From assembly GCA_013396525.1 (NCBI GenBank), contig VWYX01000362.1, positions 186,001 through 250,000 of the forward strand: a stretch of DNA of 64,000 nt, in the 5' to 3' direction. The notes beneath the pieces are model-generated. The model searched no databases, had not been told where the DNA came from, and saw only the letters and a list, made by a program, of their open reading frames with translations. Source of the stretch: Chaetorhynchus papuensis (Eukaryota > Chordata > Aves > Passeriformes > Rhipiduridae). The translations under genes and the position numbers were made by a program. This document shows, piece by piece, positions 61,101 through 64,000 of this stretch (positions are counted from its first letter, which is position 1; every line of letters begins with the position of its first letter).

Positions 61101-64000
61101 ACAGTGTTCTGGAAAGCAAAGCATCATGATACTAGATGAATTCTTGATCAATTCACAATAAACTGGACAGATATCATGAGATTGTTGACCTATTTACATT
61201 AAACTATGACGATGCAGCAGTAATATATTTAAAACCATTTAGGTATAGACAGAACTGTTCAGTTCTTTAAATTTGGCTTTGATTATCCTAGAAAAGTTTC
61301 ACTGATTTTTTTTTTATTGTCAAGTAATAATAGGCAGACAGCATCCCAGTGCTTAATTTATAATGTCCACCTTCAGCAAGGACAAGAATGGAGACCGTGA
61401 GAGACAATGTTGTATCTGAAGTAAAATAGTTTCCTGTTCACTGCAGACCTTGATAATTAATATAAAGAAGGAAAACCAGAAACCATTAATAAGGCCCAAA
61501 ATTCAATTACTGCAGTTGAGGAATTCTTCCCCTATACTTGATACTGAATTCTGCTCCTATAGATAACACTGGTACACAAAACACACCAATGCTTCACAGC
61601 TGCTCGGTGGAAGAGAACTTATCAAATAGAGAACATTCTCCTTTGACAGGTCTAGTGGAACTACTTTCCTCAGTACAGACAGAAAAGGAAATCTTTATGT
61701 GCCATTATTATACCCAAGCTATAAAAGAGCTAATAAGAAGAGTTGGCACAAAGATTATGAATACTGGAAATATTAGAAACACTGTAATTAATTTAGCAGT
61801 TGATACTGATGTTGCATATTTAAGTACCATGTCCTTTCCTTTTGCAAACTCCCTTGTCCCAAAACACCTAGCTTTCGCTAGAAGGCTGGTGATGAGGATC
61901 CCCTTCTGTACCAAAACTTTCTCTTGCACAGAAATTGACACATTCAAGCACCAGTTATACACAAGAGGCACATCCATACCTCTGATACTCATCCTTCATG
62001 GAAATTTTGTATGATTGTTTAAGCCAATAACAAAGCAGATGAGGTTTTGTTTTTAGACACTGAACTACCAACTTCCTGCATGTTGTGTTATGTAAGCAAA
62101 GCCCCTGACAGCCCCCACAGCACCACCCTCCTCATATTTGTATCTTTTCACTTGCTCACTCATGCTTCTCCTGTTTCCATAGATGCATCAGAGAAATATG
62201 TGGGCAGGTTTGGTTTTTTTGTTTCTCCTTTATGAAGGCATTTGAACAGCCAATTGGAATTTCACTAAAATAGCAATAAAAAAAAAGTCATCCTATGAAT
62301 CCAAAATTCTGGCTTATGACCTAAACAAGTCCACGGGTCAATTTAAAGTTCCTCACAGAAAAGAAGACTTTCTGCCCTCCCCCAGTTTACTCTTTCACAC
62401 TAAATCCAACTCATGATCTCCACAGTTGCATGCACCCAAAAAATCTGAGCCACCATAACTCAACTGTAGGTCTCCGGAGATTACATCACACTCTCAGATC
62501 CAAACTACACGTTTTTGAGTGGCATCAGTCTCCAGGTTTGGAAATTTTAAGCAAATGGGAAGTCAAGAATGATGTCAGAGAACAAGAGTTTAGTTGGCAG
62601 CCATCAATGAAAAGCTGAGCAGCTGCTCGCACACATCTTTGCGGTATAACCCTAACTTTGGCTCAGTAACCTAGTGCAGAAAGAAGCAGCACAAGCACAC
62701 ACATCACATTACATGATAAGCAATAAACCCCTTGAGATTCCTAGAATGCAAACTGTTCAGTTCAGCCATGGCGTAAGCAAGGCTGATTACCAATACAGTC
62801 ACACCCACCATCGCCAATCACCATGAAGGGCATTACCATAAACACGAAATGACAATGTTCAGTCTAATGATACTTCAATCATGTAAGAACCTAAACATGA
62901 CTTATGTTCTTAATTATTGAAACTGATAATCTGAGTCTCTGAAACTAATGTATTAAATTAACTATTCTCACTGCCATGCAAGACAGGGGAGTTCTTCAGG
63001 TCCTAATCACAGAAGAACCAAATACCACATGACACCCAGTACACAGAGTAGAGCTGGGAAACAAACCTCACACGTCTCAACTCTGACAAAGTATTTTTAA
63101 CATGCTTTACCTCCCTGTCAGTTGCTAATACCTTTCTCTCAACTGCCAATTTCATGAATGCTGAGACCTGTCTTGCTCATTGTATCAGATCAGAACACCA
63201 AAGAATCAGGTTGCACAAAAACTACCATCTAACCACAAAACTGCTTGTTCACACATCTTGAGGAATAGGAAGATGAAATCAACAGCTTGCAACTGCAAGC
63301 AGTGAGTAAGGAATTCATAGTGCTGTACCATTTGCGAATAAAATTATGCAAAATTATGCAAAACCACCAAGGAAATGTAAAGCCTCTGAGACAGTGAGAA
63401 GTAGTTCATACATTGAGAGCATGGCTTCAAGATTATATTAAGCTCCAGCTAATCCTGACTGCACAGGGCATTTCAGATATAAAAGGCCTTAAATATTTTT
63501 CCTGCTGACAGAAGCAGCTGTACTGTGTCAGAGATTAAAGCAGTAGGGAACAAGAGGGAGAAACACCAGAGCTCCGATACACTCAGAGTAGACCCCACAG
63601 CGCAGTTCCCCAGTGTCACACTGGCTGGGACAATGGTCAGGGGTCCTCCTGGACTATGTACTGACTGCAGTTCCTGGCTCTGTTCCCATGAGGAAGAAAA
63701 ATGCTGTAAACAAAGACTTCAGAGTGAAAGAAAAGAAGTGCCATGACCCAAAGGGGAAGGCTGAGGACAGCATGGACCTGGAAGCCCCTGCCCTCCTAAG
63801 GAAGGAGAGGGGTCACGCAAGACATCTGGGATGCACCTGCACAGGCACAAAGGGCGAAAGAGGAACTGGGTGCAGAAACACTGATACAAACAGTCAATGA
63901 AAGTACATGTGGGAGGCATTTAAACAATGAAAGTACTGCAGGGATTCCAAGACAGGTCTGCAGCAGCTGTAAACTGGCCGAGCTGCCAGAGGTTTACACT
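55199..64000 (-). other. ARHGEF10: Partial ARHGEF10 intron running off the right edge
   Basis: At least 8.8 kb upstream of the first visible exon. I searched the minus strand for the expected PH-core exon (family motifs around NDVLMC and KWSVPLG) and did not find it, so it probably lies beyond 64,000, though a short exon could be missed by eye. Contents of note are a GC-rich patch (56,159-56,540), a 158-codon plus-strand open frame (61,538-62,014) and a GC-richer patch (63,525-63,900). None is recognised. Confidence 0.7.

Noticed and set aside
63525..63919. Open frames on both strands (73-95 codons) at the right edge
   Set aside because: No recognisable protein and no phase-compatible splice sites linking to ARHGEF10; moderately GC-rich sequence simply has fewer stops.
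1..64000. CRISPR arrays, operons, phage or defence systems
   Set aside because: The window is vertebrate DNA with introns, CR1 and an LTR. There are no spaced repeat arrays or tandem co-directional genes.

Overview
The window is vertebrate nuclear DNA, almost certainly from a bird. It is AT-rich and mostly intronic or intergenic. The only recognisable protein gene is split into short exons bounded by GT-AG. It carries a CR1 LINE ending in the avian-type ATTCTATGA tail, and a long LTR resembling ERV LTRs that I remember as abundant in neoavian birds. There is no prokaryotic architecture, so most open frames are chance or antisense shadows.

Right half (24,351-55,198, minus strand): eleven consecutive exons encode the C-terminal 630 residues of the Rho guanine-nucleotide exchange factor ARHGEF10. 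They run from the end of the DH-PH module, through the WD40-like propeller region, to the Ser-rich and Lys-rich tail and stop codon. I built the model by hand. Every junction is GT-AG, every phase joins, and the summed coding length is a whole number of codons. The 5' half of the gene (N-terminus, DH domain and most of PH) lies beyond position 64,000; I found no exon between 55,199 and 64,000. The first canonical polyadenylation signal after the stop is at 22,818-22,823, implying a 3' UTR of about 1.5 kb if it is used.

Left half (1-22.8 kb): no coding exon is recognised. Its main landmark is a strong CpG island at about 12.63-13.44 kb, with GC boxes and a consensus minus-strand splice donor at 12,669/12,670. 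In human 8p23.3 the gene after ARHGEF10 in the same orientation is KBTBD11, whose first exon is non-coding and whose coding sequence sits in one distant exon. The island is therefore best read as the KBTBD11 promoter and first exon, with the coding exon left of position 1. This is inference from synteny.

Mobile DNA: a solo LTR at 8,426-9,484 flanked by a 4/5-matching 5-bp target duplication and containing five copies of a 12-bp unit; a CR1 3' end at 27,303-27,753 in an ARHGEF10 intron; and an older, weaker CR1-like stretch near 49.9-50.25 kb. I see no undescribed system of the kind found in microbial accessory regions. The items most worth a second look are a possible alternative terminal exon of ARHGEF10 (53,795-54,055), a 24-T run inside an ARHGEF10 splice acceptor, a 20-bp perfect palindrome, and an orphan coding-like C-terminus at 1,267-1,371.
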